A model generated the notes under the pieces. That model had not been told where the DNA came from and did no database searches. It saw only the letters and a list, made by a program, of their open reading frames with translations. Shown piece by piece: positions 17,375-27,000 of a stretch of DNA of 64,000 nucleotides; position 1 is the stretch's first letter; each line of letters begins with the position of its first letter. The DNA is from Bacteroidota bacterium (GTDB lineage Bacteria; Bacteroidota; Bacteroidia; Chitinophagales; Chitinophagaceae), in assembly GCA_023433345.1 (NCBI GenBank), contig JAEZDA010000091.1, positions 11,661-75,660 on the forward strand, read 5' to 3'. The translations under genes and the position numbers were made by a program.

Positions 17375-18136
17375 CTAGGCGATGCCCTTAGCCTGGTGTA
17401 CGGCAGCAGACATTTCTGCTATCAGGTTCTTTTCCTTTTCAATTGCATTACCCACAACAATAATATCTGCACCCGCCTTGCAATTGAGGTAGGCTTTTTC
17501 CGGATCGGATATTCCGCCGCCTACAATCAGCGGAATGCTGATGCTTTGTGATACGGCACTGATCATACTTTCGTCGATCGCTTTTTTTGCGCCACTACCC
17601 GCATCCATATAAATTAGTTTCATCCCCAGCATTTCGCCGGCCATAGCGGTGCACACCGCAATATCCATCTTATCTGATGGGAGCGGTGCAGTGTTGCTTA
17701 TATATGATACCGAGGTTGGAGCGCCGCCATCGATCAGCATGTAGCCGGTAGACATCACTTCTAAACCGCTTTTCTTAACAGCATTTGCCGACACCACATG
17801 TTGCCCGATCAGAAGCTCAGGATTGCGGCCGCTTATGAGAGAAAGATATAAAAGCGCATCGGCATCAGAGCACAACTGCGCGGGGCTTCCCGGGAATAAC
17901 ACAATTGGTATCTGGCAATTATTTTTTATCTGCTGCACACAACCTTTTAAAAAGTCGGAAACAACAAGGCTTCCGCCAACAAAAAAATAATCAACACCTG
18001 AAATGGAAGCAATTTCAATCACCTCTTTAAGAGAATGCGAATCAGTTTTGTCAGGGTCTACTAAAAGCGCAAAAGTTTTCCGGCCAGATGCCTTACGTTC
18101 TAAAAGAGAATTATGTATCGACTTTACTGGAAGCAT
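17375..18136 (-). CDS. Geranylgeranylglyceryl phosphate synthase family (PcrB-like)
   Basis: The 253-residue TIM-barrel protein matches the GGGP synthase/PcrB family, which joins a polyprenyl diphosphate to sn-glycerol-1-phosphate. Family motifs include LLVDPDKTD, GGSLVVSDFL, VLFPGSPAQL, STGYMLIDGG, YMDAGSGA and VGGGISDPEKA. The enzyme is best known from archaeal ether lipids. Homologues in Bacteroidota are described at family level, but their lipid product in this lineage is less clear. No sn-glycerol-1-phosphate dehydrogenase lies nearby. The gene is single, convergent to the LytTR regulator and divergent from arfB. Confidence 0.9.
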   Translation of the reverse strand: MLPVKSIHNSLLERKASGRKTFALLVDPDKTDSHSLKEVIEIASISGVDYFFVGGSLVVSDFLKGCVQQIKNNCQIPIVLFPGSPAQLCSDADALLYLSLISGRNPELLIGQHVVSANAVKKSGLEVMSTGYMLIDGGAPTSVSYISNTAPLPSDKMDIAVCTAMAGEMLGMKLIYMDAGSGAKKAIDESMISAVSQSISIPLIVGGGISDPEKAYLNCKAGADIIVVGNAIEKEKNLIAEMSAAVHQAKGIA

Positions 18137-18224
18137 GGCGCTTGTAAAAATGAAAACTGATTTATTTACGGAAATATTAACCGGGCTTAACGGGCCCTGC
18201 CTGCAATTTCGGGGTTTTTATCAT

Positions 18225-18232
18225 TAATTTTG
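18225..18232 (+). promoter_or_regulatory. TAnnTTTG element of arfB
   Basis: TAATTTTG ends 5 bp before the arfB ATG at 18238. It would drive arfB and the overlapping downstream genes to 20419. Confidence 0.5.
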
Positions 18233-18237
18233 AAAGC

Positions 18238-18633
18238 ATGTCTCGCATAAGGAAAGAAATAAAATTTAAAACAGCGAGAAGTGGCGGTAAGGGCGGTCAG
18301 AATGTGAACAAGGTTGAAACAATGGTTGAAGGTTATTGGCCGGTTTCTGAAACTGAGGAGTATACCCAGGATGAAATTGAAACCATAAGAATCAAACTCG
18401 CAAATCGAATCAATTCAAAAGGTGAGCTCGTGGTTAAAAGCCAGGCCCACCGCAGTCAATTGGAGAATAAGGAAGCGGTTGTCAGAAAGATCGAAAAGCT
18501 GGTTGAAAACGCCCTTGTAATACTGCCGGAGAGGAAAGCCACCAGGCCTACAAAAGCATCCAGGGAAAAAAGACTGGAACTAAAATCGCGTAATTCAGAG
18601 CTCAAAGCCCAGCGAAAGAAATATGACCTATAA
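18238..18633 (+). CDS. arfB: Alternative ribosome-rescue hydrolase ArfB
   Basis: ArfB frees stalled ribosomes by hydrolysing peptidyl-tRNA when no stop codon is present. The 131-residue protein carries the catalytic GGQ motif at residues 19-21 in SGGKGGQNVNKVET, and a basic C-terminal tail rich in Lys and Arg (about residues 95-131) that in this family enters the empty mRNA channel. It lacks the codon-recognition domains of RF1/RF2. Its last base overlaps the first base of the MbnP-like gene, so the three genes 18238-20419 look like one transcription unit. Confidence 0.93.
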   Translation: MSRIRKEIKFKTARSGGKGGQNVNKVETMVEGYWPVSETEEYTQDEIETIRIKLANRINSKGELVVKSQAHRSQLENKEAVVRKIEKLVENALVILPERKATRPTKASREKRLELKSRNSELKAQRKKYDL

Positions 18634-19370
18634 TGAGATTCACCAGCCTGATATTGATGTTTCTTTTGTTGTTTATTGCACCGGTGTCTTTCGCTCAGTC
18701 CGGTTCGGGAAAAGCATTCCTGCACGTGGTGTTTGAACACACTGCTTCCTCGAAACCGTTATACCTCCGCGAAAGCGTTTATACCACACCGTTAGGCGAC
18801 ACCTTCACAATTAACAAACTGAAGTATTATACATCAAATTTTTCGCTAAACGGCAAACCTTCGGTGAATGGAGATGATAATTACAAGCTCGTAGACCTTG
18901 CCGGTGAAACTGATTATATTATTGCTGTTTCGCCGGGAGTTTATTCATCATTCGGTTTCACCCTGGGAGTAGACAGCGCGCGCAATTGCAGCGGCGCTCA
19001 ATCAGGTGCCCTTGACCCCATGAAAGATATGTTCTGGACCTGGAACAGCGGTTACGTAATGTTCAAACTTGACGGAACATCATCATCATCATCTGCAGAC
19101 AGGAACCGGATCGAACATCATGTAGGCGGTTACAGGTTTGGACAAAATGTGGCCACCCCCTTAAATTTAGATTTTGACAAAGCACTGAACCTGGATGCCG
19201 GCGATACAGCTACATTGATCATTCACATGAACCTTGATAAGTATTGGAGTGGCGAAAATCAAATTTCGTTGAGGGAAGATCCTGTTTGCACATTGCCCGG
19301 TCCATTAGCCATGAAGATCGCCCAAAACTTCAGGCACATGTTTTCATTGCGAAAGGTTAAGAAGTTATGA
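18633..19370 (+). CDS. MbnP-like exported copper-binding family protein
   Basis: The 245-residue protein has a signal peptide (cleavage near residue 21, FAQ) and resembles the MbnP family. Supporting segments are TINKLKYYTSNF, DPMKDMFWTWNSGYVMFKLDG-like residues 128-147, and the C-terminal LREDPVCTLPGP. In the characterised MbnP, a tryptophan is oxidised to kynurenine by the di-heme enzyme MbnH to make a copper site. Here Trp135 and Trp137 lie in the conserved segment, and the next gene, overlapping by 4 bp, is a di-heme MauG-family enzyme. The match is from motif memory; copper binding is inference. Confidence 0.72.
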   Translation: MRFTSLILMFLLLFIAPVSFAQSGSGKAFLHVVFEHTASSKPLYLRESVYTTPLGDTFTINKLKYYTSNFSLNGKPSVNGDDNYKLVDLAGETDYIIAVSPGVYSSFGFTLGVDSARNCSGAQSGALDPMKDMFWTWNSGYVMFKLDGTSSSSSADRNRIEHHVGGYRFGQNVATPLNLDFDKALNLDAGDTATLIIHMNLDKYWSGENQISLREDPVCTLPGPLAMKIAQNFRHMFSLRKVKKL

Positions 19371-20419
19371 AACATCGAAATACCATAGCAATACTTTTCA
19401 TAATGGTGGCAGCCATAGCGGTGGGTGCAGCCTCCATAAAACCAACTCCGATAAAATTTACGGTTCCAAAGGGCTGGCCAAAACCACCCGTGAACATTTT
19501 CGCAAAAAACCAGCTCACCGAAGAAGGATTCGAACTGGGGCGGAAACTTTTTTATGATTCGAGACTGAGTAAAGATGGAAATTTTTCCTGCGGGAGTTGT
19601 CATCAGCAGTTTGCGGCATTCGCAAATTTTGATCATGACCTTAGCCATGGAATAAATAATTCTTTCACAACACGCAATGCTCCCGGACTATTTAACCTGG
19701 CGTGGACGAGAGAATTTCACCGCGACGGTGGAGTAAATCATATCGAGGTTCAGCCGCTCTCTCCATTAACCTTACCAAATGAAATGGGCGAGTCAATCGA
19801 CAGCATTATCTATAAATTGAACCAGGATCAGGAATACCCGGCACTCTTTAAGAAAGCCTTTGGCAGCACTAAGATCAATAGCGAAAAAATGCTTAAAGCA
19901 TTTGCCCAATTTACCGGTTCACTGGTAAGTGCTAACAGCAAATACGATAAGGTGATGCGGGGCGAAGCATCTTTCACCCGATTTGAAGCGAACGGGTATG
20001 AAATCTTCAAACGGAATTGTGCAAGCTGCCATAAGGAACCATTATTTACAGATGATTCATTTCGGAATAATGGATTGTCAATTAATCGCTTTAATGATAA
20101 TGGCAGAATGCAAATAACGGGCAACGTGAAGGACTCAATGAAATTCAGGGTTCCTTCGCTGCGAAACGTTCAGGTCACCTATCCTTATATGCACGATGGA
20201 AGAATTTTTTCCGTTCCTCAGGTTGTCGATCATTACATGGCCCTTGATACAACAATGATCGGCCTGGCTGATGAGCTCCGGAAAAAGATTTCATTGTCAC
20301 CCCGTCAAAAGAACGAACTGGTTTATTTTCTTTATACGCTTACCGATAGCATATTTTTAAAAGACCCCCGCTTCGGGCCTCCTCCCTCCACTCACATTCA
20401 GGTTGTTCATCCTCACTAA
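19367..20419 (+). CDS. Di-heme MauG/CcpA-family enzyme, MbnH-like partner
   Basis: This 350-residue exported protein has a signal anchor at residues 5-22 and two CxxCH sites, CGSCH near residue 75 and CASCH near 218. Family segments include TTRNAPGLFNLAW, GVNHIEVQPLSPLTLPNEMG and YPYMHDGRI. Its ATG overlaps the stop of the MbnP-like gene (ATGA), a tight coupling that suggests it acts on that protein, as MbnH does on MbnP. A general hydrogen peroxide reductase role is the alternative. It shares the same fold with the 12664 product but lies in a different setting. Confidence 0.85.
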   Translation: MKHRNTIAILFIMVAAIAVGAASIKPTPIKFTVPKGWPKPPVNIFAKNQLTEEGFELGRKLFYDSRLSKDGNFSCGSCHQQFAAFANFDHDLSHGINNSFTTRNAPGLFNLAWTREFHRDGGVNHIEVQPLSPLTLPNEMGESIDSIIYKLNQDQEYPALFKKAFGSTKINSEKMLKAFAQFTGSLVSANSKYDKVMRGEASFTRFEANGYEIFKRNCASCHKEPLFTDDSFRNNGLSINRFNDNGRMQITGNVKDSMKFRVPSLRNVQVTYPYMHDGRIFSVPQVVDHYMALDTTMIGLADELRKKISLSPRQKNELVYFLYTLTDSIFLKDPRFGPPPSTHIQVVHPH

Positions 20420-20478
20420 AATTTCTTCATAAATACATTCTGATTTGATAGCCTCCTGTTGCAGGCCGGGATTTTATT

Positions 20479-20486
20479 TACATTTG
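20479..20486 (+). promoter_or_regulatory. TAnnTTTG promoter of the flippase gene
   Basis: TACATTTG has TTG at 20459-20461, 17 bp upstream, a good match to the Bacteroidota promoter. The element lies inside the open frame that begins at 20459, which supports a start at TTG 20501 instead. Confidence 0.55.
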
Positions 20487-20500
20487 GTGAAATTTTTTGT

Positions 20501-22003
20501 TTGAGTAGTATCAGGAAATTAGCGGGGCAAACATTGTGGTATGGCGTTCCCTCTATCGCGAGCCGCTTTCTTGGATATCTGATGAACATGGCGCTTCCTT
20601 TTTTTGTAGCCATGCCTGCAAACACTGCCGACCTTGTTCAGGTTTACACCCTGATCCCTTTTTTTAATATTCTTTTTTCTTATGGAATGGAAACCGCCTA
20701 TTTCCGTTTCTCGCAATCGCACGACAAGGAAAAGTTGTACAATACTTTGTCAGTTTCTCTCTTCTTTTCAACAATATTGTTCACCATTACGCTGGTTCTT
20801 TTTGGCAACTCCCTGGCAAATGCTGTAGACCTTGAAAACAGCAGAAGCTTTATTTGGTGGATGATAGCAATTATCGCTGTAGATAATTTCGCCACACTAC
20901 CTTTTGCAAGACTGCGCCAGGAGAACCGTCCGAAACGATACGCCCTTGCACGCATTTCAGGCATTGTAGTAAATGTGCTGGTGGTGATTTTGTTCATAGG
21001 AATTATACCTTCTAAGCTGGAAGAAAACCCGGATAGCCTCTGGAGCCTTTTTTATAACAATAACCTTGGACTAGGCTACTACCTTGTCGGCAATTTGTGC
21101 GGCAGCCTGTTTACACTGCTTGTTCTTTCACCGGAAATCAGAAGAATCCGGTGGAATTTCGATAAAGATCTATGGAAGGAAGTGTTACGCTACAGTGCGC
21201 CGCTCGTAATAGTAGGAATGGGAGGTATGATAAACGATGTTATGAGCCGGCTCATCTACCGGCATGTGGTGGGCTTGCCAGAGGAGCAGGCGAACCATGA
21301 ACTTGGGATATTTGCAAATGTTTTTCGCATAGCCCTTCTCGTTACCATCATGATACAGGCGTTTAGGATGGCTGCGGAGCCATTCTTTTTCAACAACAGC
21401 AAAAATGAGGATGCGAAACGAACTTATGCGCGGGTGATGAAGTTTTTTGTGATCGCCTGTTGCTTCATGTTCCTTGCAATTGCACTCTTTCTCGACGTTT
21501 TCAAATGGATCTTCACAAACCTGGCAAACCCAAATTGGGCGGAAGGGTTGGAGGTAGTGCCACTCCTTGCCATGGGAAACATTTTTCTCGGCATATATTA
21601 TAACCTGAGCATTTGGTATAAGCTGACAGGAAAAAATAATTATGGAGCGCTTATCACTTTAGGTGGTGCAGGGGTTACAATACTTGCAAACATCATCCTG
21701 ATCCCGGTTATGCATTACACCGGGGCAGCACTTGCCACATACCTATGCTATCTGTTTATGATGATTGCAAGTTATGCATGGGGCCAAAAATACTATGCGG
21801 TACCATATGCGGTAAAGAAACTGATAGGCTATCTCACCATCGTAGTGTTGTTATATGTACTTCATCTTTTCGCCGGCAAGCTCCTGCCGGAGCGTTTATG
21901 GATATCCGTTATACTCGGAATAGTGTTGATGGCTGCATTTACCTACTTTGTTTACAGGGTGGAAAGAAAGGAAATTGATCGCATGCTAAGGAGAGCAAAC
22001 TAA
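20501..22003 (+). CDS. Polysaccharide flippase-like (MOP superfamily) membrane protein
   Basis: The protein has about 500 residues and roughly 12-14 hydrophobic segments. The opening SSIRKLAGQTLWYGVPSI is typical of Wzx/MATE-like oligosaccharide flippases of Bacteroidota. No soluble domain is present. It would move a lipid-linked saccharide or similar molecule across the inner membrane; the substrate is unknown. No ATG precedes the conserved N-terminus. TTG at 20501, 14 bp after the promoter element, is the preferred start. The end overlaps the convergent amidase by 4 bp. Confidence 0.85.
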   Translation: MSSIRKLAGQTLWYGVPSIASRFLGYLMNMALPFFVAMPANTADLVQVYTLIPFFNILFSYGMETAYFRFSQSHDKEKLYNTLSVSLFFSTILFTITLVLFGNSLANAVDLENSRSFIWWMIAIIAVDNFATLPFARLRQENRPKRYALARISGIVVNVLVVILFIGIIPSKLEENPDSLWSLFYNNNLGLGYYLVGNLCGSLFTLLVLSPEIRRIRWNFDKDLWKEVLRYSAPLVIVGMGGMINDVMSRLIYRHVVGLPEEQANHELGIFANVFRIALLVTIMIQAFRMAAEPFFFNNSKNEDAKRTYARVMKFFVIACCFMFLAIALFLDVFKWIFTNLANPNWAEGLEVVPLLAMGNIFLGIYYNLSIWYKLTGKNNYGALITLGGAGVTILANIILIPVMHYTGAALATYLCYLFMMIASYAWGQKYYAVPYAVKKLIGYLTIVVLLYVLHLFAGKLLPERLWISVILGIVLMAAFTYFVYRVERKEIDRMLRRAN

Positions 22004-22848
22004 AGAAACCGGAGCATCAGCGAGTAAAGCACTTTCATTTCCGGTTCCGTTAGTGAACCAACATTTTCCGACCCGAGGAAATGTCTTCTGAATGCCTGTA
22101 TACTTTCATGTTGCCGTGAAACATCGTAACCTATTATCCGGAGAGCAATGGAGGAATTAAAGTTCTCCGGAACAACGAGTGCAGTTGTGTCGCCATACCA
22201 CGGCCCGAAACCTTTTGTGGCCAACAGTTGCCACGGGAACCTAACATTTGGATCAACCTTTCTGCCGGGTGCGATATCACCATGCCCGATAAAATTATTT
22301 GTGGGAATATTATAACTCGATTTCAGAGTGCCCAACAGTGCAATAAGCGCATTCACCTGTTGTTGAGGAAAGGAATCAGTACCATTGTTATCCAGTTCTA
22401 TTCCGATAGATGTTGAATTTACATCGCTCACGTTTCCCCATTTTGACACTCCGGAATGCCATGCCCGAAAATAATCGTTCAGAATATAATGAACCGTACC
22501 GTCTTTACAGATAACGTAATGGGCACTCACCTCTCTCTTCTTGTCAATAAAAGTTTTCAGCGTTTTCTCACAGCTTTCCTGGGCAGTATGATGAAGTATT
22601 ACAAAATGAGGTTTCCTCAAATTAAAATTGACTGTTCCCGCAAAATATCCCGGAAGAAGTATTGAATCATTCGGGGAAATTGAGGGCAACGCGCGCAATT
22701 GCTTTGCATAAGTTCGCGAAAGATCTCTATACTCTTTATTTGTAACATGATAAGGGCCGTGAGCGCAGGATAAGGTGATCAACGTTGCCAGGGCAAAAAC
22801 GAAAACAAGCGTTTTAATTACAGCTAACTTTTTTAAAGGGATGGTCAT
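22000..22848 (-). CDS. N-acetylmuramoyl-L-alanine amidase, lipoprotein
   Basis: The protein has about 282 residues and an Amidase_2 (AmpD-type) domain. Zinc-ligand segments are FVILHHTA, IGHGDIAPGRKVDP and the intermediate SIGIELDNNG. It would cut the bond between muramic acid and the stem peptide. The start at 22848 gives a signal peptide ending in LITLSC, a lipobox, so the mature enzyme is probably membrane-anchored. An upstream in-frame start at 22893 would spoil that signal and cross the promoter element. The coding start overlaps the end of the upstream lipoprotein gene by 35 bp. Confidence 0.87.
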   Translation of the reverse strand: MTIPLKKLAVIKTLVFVFALATLITLSCAHGPYHVTNKEYRDLSRTYAKQLRALPSISPNDSILLPGYFAGTVNFNLRKPHFVILHHTAQESCEKTLKTFIDKKREVSAHYVICKDGTVHYILNDYFRAWHSGVSKWGNVSDVNSTSIGIELDNNGTDSFPQQQVNALIALLGTLKSSYNIPTNNFIGHGDIAPGRKVDPNVRFPWQLLATKGFGPWYGDTTALVVPENFNSSIALRIIGYDVSRQHESIQAFRRHFLGSENVGSLTEPEMKVLYSLMLRFL

Positions 22849-23284
22849 CTTCAAATTTAAGCGTATGCGGATATTTAAACCAGGCAGAGTCATTGCTCAT
22901 CTCAATATCGCCATATCCTTCCACTAATTCCTCACCGATCAGTTTGTAAACAACTTCACGGTATGAAACCATTCCTTCAGATTCAAAAGTATACCATGCC
23001 CGGATGATGCTGTCACGGAAAGTTCCTCTGAATTTTCCAAAATTGGAGTCGGTTTCAAAAGGATTGTAAAAAAGATCTCCGCTTACACTGTCTCCCCGTA
23101 CTTCAATCTTCATTTCAGCAGTGTCGCGCTTTATGACCATGCGGTAACAGCCTGGCCTGAGTTCATTTGCAGTAGTCACTTTCCTATCACCCAATTCTGC
23201 AATTTCATTTTCGCCCGCATTCTTTTCATTTTGCCCGCATCCTGCTATAAGCCATAAAAGTGCTGCAATAAAAAAATTTTTCAT
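22814..23284 (-). CDS. Hypothetical lipoprotein
   Basis: I do not recognise this 156-residue protein. The start at 23284 gives a classic lipoprotein signal, MKNFFIAALLWLIAGCGQ, with the lipid-modified Cys at residue 16. The upstream in-frame start at 23326 would add residues ahead of the signal and is less likely. The mature part is mixed charged and aromatic, without repeats, and looks beta-rich (segments CYRMVIKRDTAEMKIEV, REVVYKLIGEELVEGYG). It overlaps the amidase start by 35 bp and may be cotranscribed with it. Confidence 0.75.
   Translation of the reverse strand: MKNFFIAALLWLIAGCGQNEKNAGENEIAELGDRKVTTANELRPGCYRMVIKRDTAEMKIEVRGDSVSGDLFYNPFETDSNFGKFRGTFRDSIIRAWYTFESEGMVSYREVVYKLIGEELVEGYGDIEMSNDSAWFKYPHTLKFEDDHPFKKVSCN
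22852..22859 (-). promoter_or_regulatory. TAnnTTTG element inside the upstream lipoprotein gene
   Basis: On the minus strand TAAATTTG is followed by AAG and then the amidase ATG. It lies within the last codons of the 22814-23284 gene, so the amidase may be transcribed separately as a leaderless mRNA. Confidence 0.45.
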
Positions 23285-23356
23285 CAGGAGGTTAATATAA
23301 ATAATGTGCCAAATGCTGCGCGGCATGTCCTTTGTTATTTAGAAGTAAAAACGGTC

Positions 23357-23650
23357 ATGTTAGAAAAAAACACTCCTTCGGATAATTCAGAGAACAACAA
23401 GGCTGATATCACACCCGAGGAACAAGCAATACTAGATGCAAGTCAATCTTCGGGACTATCGCAAGACGATCGAAATTTACGTAGCGCCAAGCTTGATAAC
23501 ACCGATGAAGATGGAGAAAAGCTGAATACAATTGTTGGGCTCAGCGGAGAAGACCTTGATGTTCCCGGAGCTGAACTTGATGATGAGGAGGAAATACTCG
23601 GTTCAGAAGATGAAGAGAATAACAATTACAGCCAGGCAGATACGGAATGA
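23357..23650 (+). CDS. Small acidic protein, unknown function
   Basis: The 97-residue protein is highly acidic and low in hydrophobic residues, with segments ITPEEQAILDAS, EDLDVPGAELDDEEE and GSEDEENNNYSQAD. It has no signal peptide and is probably soluble and partly disordered. Similar small proteins with an LDVPGxELDD core seem common in Bacteroidota, but I cannot name a function. ATG 23357 is preferred to 23306 because the earlier start overlaps the divergent lipoprotein gene's 5' end and adds residues unlike the rest. Confidence 0.72.
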   Translation: MLEKNTPSDNSENNKADITPEEQAILDASQSSGLSQDDRNLRSAKLDNTDEDGEKLNTIVGLSGEDLDVPGAELDDEEEILGSEDEENNNYSQADTE

Positions 23651-23687
23651 TGTTCACTGCTTTCCTGCAATGATCATCAACTTCTAC

Positions 23688-23867
23688 TTACTTAGACTTT
23701 TTCTTTGGCACCTTTGCACCTTCTTTCCTTGCTTCCGACAAGCCGATTGCGATCGCCTGTTTTTTGCTGGTAACTTTTTTCCCGGAACCTGAGCGAAGTG
23801 TTCCCTCCTTGCGCTCATGCATAACTTCTTCTACTTTGTCCTGTGCCTTTTTTGAATACTTTGCCAT
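23688..23867 (-). CDS. Small basic Lys-rich protein, DUF6496-like
   Basis: The 59-residue protein is Lys-rich (KYSKKAQDKVEEVMHERKEG at the start, KVPKKKSK at the end). It resembles DUF6496 proteins, which share KVxEVMHExKxGxLxSG and QAIAIGLSEARKxG segments; this is from memory. DNA or RNA binding is plausible from the charge but not shown. Upstream in-frame ATG codons at 23891 and 23894 would add a short hydrophobic-basic extension, but MAKYSKK is the usual beginning. Confidence 0.75.
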   Translation of the reverse strand: MAKYSKKAQDKVEEVMHERKEGTLRSGSGKKVTSKKQAIAIGLSEARKEGAKVPKKKSK

Positions 23868-23923
23868 GATGATATATTTGAATTTCTTCATCATATATCA
23901 TGCCCGAGTGGTTTGGTGATACA

Positions 23924-23951
23924 AATTAAGAATTAATAATTAAGAATTAAA
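23924..23951. repeat. Degenerate heptamer tandem tract B1
   Basis: Four 7-bp units read AATTAAG, AATTAAT, AATTAAG and AATTAAA, only the seventh base varying. It lies in the 215-bp gap between two minus-strand genes. Two further tracts share this gap. Confidence 0.65.
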
Positions 23952-23992
23952 AATGTCAGCTTAATGTGGTTTGTTTTTTAGTCGGTGAAATC

Positions 23993-24032
23993 AATCCAAC
24001 CATCAAACCACCAAAACATTCAACCACCAAAC
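23993..24032. repeat. Degenerate octamer tandem tract B2
   Basis: Five 8-bp units read AATCCAAC, CATCAAAC, CACCAAAA, CATTCAAC and CACCAAAC. The last unit is the exact complement of GTTTGGTG at 23911-23918, and GTGGTTTG at 23966-23973 complements CAAACCAC at 24004-24011, so the gap also holds opposite-sense copies. Confidence 0.6.
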
Positions 24033-24061
24033 CCGAAGAAGAAATTTATAGGATCCATGCA

Positions 24062-24082
24062 CCCTGTACCCTGCTCCCTACC
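24062..24082. repeat. Degenerate heptamer tandem tract B3
   Basis: Three 7-bp units read CCCTGTA, CCCTGCT and CCCTACC. The tract ends at the base directly before the reverse stop codon of icmF at 24083. Confidence 0.55.
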
Positions 24083-27000
24083 TCACATATTCCTCCTGTA
24101 CTGCCCGCCCACACTGTATAACGCATTGGTGATCTGGCCAAGGCTGCAGAATTTGACTGTTTCCATCAGCTCTTCAAAAAGATTCCCATTGTTAACGGCA
24201 ACCTGTTGTAAGCGTTGAAGCATGTCCTCCGATTTAGCTTTATGCCGCTGGTGAAATGCCTCCAATGCTTTAATCTGGAATTCCTTTTCATTTGTAGTAG
24301 ATCTAATTACTTCCGTTGGAAGGATTGTTGGAGAACCATCCTTGCTCAAAAAAGTATTCACACCTACTATCGGGTATTCGCCTTTGTGCTTCAGGGTTTC
24401 GTAATACAAACTTTCTTCCTGTATTTTATTGCGCTGGTACATTCTTTCCATCGCTCCCAATACGCCACCCCTTTCAGTTATGCGATCAAACTCTTTCAAA
24501 ACAGCTTCTTCAACAAGATCAGTTAGTTCTTCTATAAGAAAAGATCCCTGGATCGGATTTTCATTTTTTGCTGTCCCCAATTCCCTGTTGATAATGAGCT
24601 GTATTGCCATTGCCCTGCGAACACTTTCTTCTGTGGGTGTTGTTATCGCTTCGTCATAAGCGTTAGTATGCAGGGAATTGCAATTGTCGTATATCGCATA
24701 CAATGCCTGGAGTGTGGTTCGTATATCATTGAAATCGATCTCCTGGGCGTGAAGGCTCCTTCCGCTTGTTTGAATGTGGTACTTGAGCTTCTGGCTGCGA
24801 CTGTTTGCCTTGTATTTATTTTTCATAGCCTTCGCCCAAATCCTGCGTGAAACACGGCCTATGACGCTGTATTCCGGATCCATTCCATTGCTGAAGAAAA
24901 AGGAAAGATTGGGTGCGAAGTCATCGATCTTCATTCCGCGGCTGAGATAATATTCTACATAAGTGAAACCGTTTGATAATGTAAAAGCAAGCTGCGTTAT
25001 CGGATTAGCGCCGGCTTCAGCTATGTGATAGCCGCTGATACTTACGCTGTAGAAATTCTGCACATTATGCTGAATGAAATATTGCTGCACATCGCCCATT
25101 AACTTCAACGCAAATTCAGTGGAAAAGATACATGTGTTTTGTGCCTGGTCTTCTTTCAATATATCAGCCTGTACGGTTCCCCTAACGGTGGCGAGTGCAC
25201 GCGCGCGTATCTCGCTATAAACATCCGGTGGCAACACATCCCTTCCGCTCAGGCCCAGCAAACGCAAACCTAATCCATCATTCCCTGCAGGAAGCGCGCC
25301 TTTCAATTCACCTTTGTTCGGAACAACAGGTTTGCCATCAGACCCATTGTAACGCGGCAATTCATCAACCTGGTAAATTTTCTCAATTGCGGCATTCACT
25401 TCGTCCTGCAATTTGTTCTCAATAATATACTTCTCACACTGCTGATCTATTGCCGCATTCATAAAAAATGCAAGAATGATGGGCGCCGGGCCGTTAATGG
25501 TCATGCTCACCGAAGTTTTCGGATCACAAAGATCGAAACCGCTGTAAAGCTTCTTGGCGTCGTCAACAGTGGCGATGCTTACACCGCTGTTTCCAACCTT
25601 GCCGTAAATATCGGGGCGATATGCAGGATCTTCGCCGTAAAGCGTTACACTGTCGAATGCGGTACTTAACCGCTTTGCCGGCTGGCCAAGACTAACATAG
25701 TGAAAACGGCGGTTTGTTCTTTCCGGGCCACCCTCTCCGGCAAACATCCTCGTCGGATCCTCCCCTTCCCGCTTAAGAGGAAATACTCCTGCAGTATAGG
25801 GAAATTCTCCCGGCACATTTTCCTGGAGCTGCCATTTTAAAATATCGCCCCAGTCACTATAACGCGGCAGAATTACTTTATGAATGATAGTGCCTGATAA
25901 ACTTTTATAAGTAAGCGGTTGCTTTATTATCTTATCTCTTACCTGGAACTCGTAAAATTCGCTTTTATAACGGTCACGCATAAACGACCACCCTTCCACA
26001 AGTTTTTTGCAGGCAGGATCCATACGGCCTTCAAGCTCCTCAATGGCCCTGTTCAGAGATGATGAACCTTCATCCTTTAATATCCTGGCTGTTCCTTTCA
26101 ATTGGTAAAGTGAACTTGCGATCTCTTTTTGTTCATTCACCCATTCGTCATATTCGCGGATAGATTCACTGATCTCGGAAAGATACCTGACCCTGCTGGC
26201 GGGAATGATGGTTGATTTGTTGGAAGTGTCCTTTGTATGAACATGGTGTTCAATTTCACCATGGAACGTTACGCCAGTTTTTTCTTTTATCTTCTCCATC
26301 AAACGCTCAAACAATTCATTTACGCCTGCATCATTGAATTGTGCCGCGATAGTTCCTACAACGGGGAGGTCCTCATCCTTTGCATCCCAGAGTTGATGAT
26401 TTCTTTTATATTGTTTTCTTACATCATGCAAAGCATCAACAGCATTGGCCTTATCGAATTTGTTCAGGCAAACAACATCCGCATAGTCGAGCATGTTGAT
26501 CTTTTCAAGTTGAGAAGGGGCGCCGTATTCAGGAGTCATTACATACATGCTCACTTCACAAAAATCAAGAATGGACGCATCGCTCTGCCCGACACCCGCG
26601 CTTTCAAGTATAACAAAGTCAAAACCGGCGTCTTTACATATGTCAATCGCTTCCTGTACATGACTGCTCAAAGCCTTATCGCTTTCGCGTGTGGCAAGGC
26701 TTCGCATATAAGCACGCGGCGATGAAATTGCATTCATTCTTATCCTGTCACCCAGCAATGCACCGCCCGTTTTCTTCTTGCTCGGATCAACGGAAATAAC
26801 CGCAATGGTTTTTTCAGAATAATTATTCAGGTAACGCCTTACAATTTCATCGGTCACACTGCTCTTCCCTGCGCCTCCCGTACCTGTTATGCCCAGCACG
26901 GGAATTTTTTTGTCCGTCTTCTTTTGCGAAGGCGTGTAGTTTCCGTTTTCAGCATTGGTGATAAGACGCGCTACTTTCCTTACATCAACCACCTCACCAA

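Noticed and set aside
20459..20500. Longer N-terminus for the flippase
   Set aside because: It crosses a well-formed promoter element and lacks similarity; TTG 20501 opens the conserved region.
23924..24082. Possible CRISPR-like repeat region
   Set aside because: Units are 7-8 bp, without spacers of equal length or cas genes.
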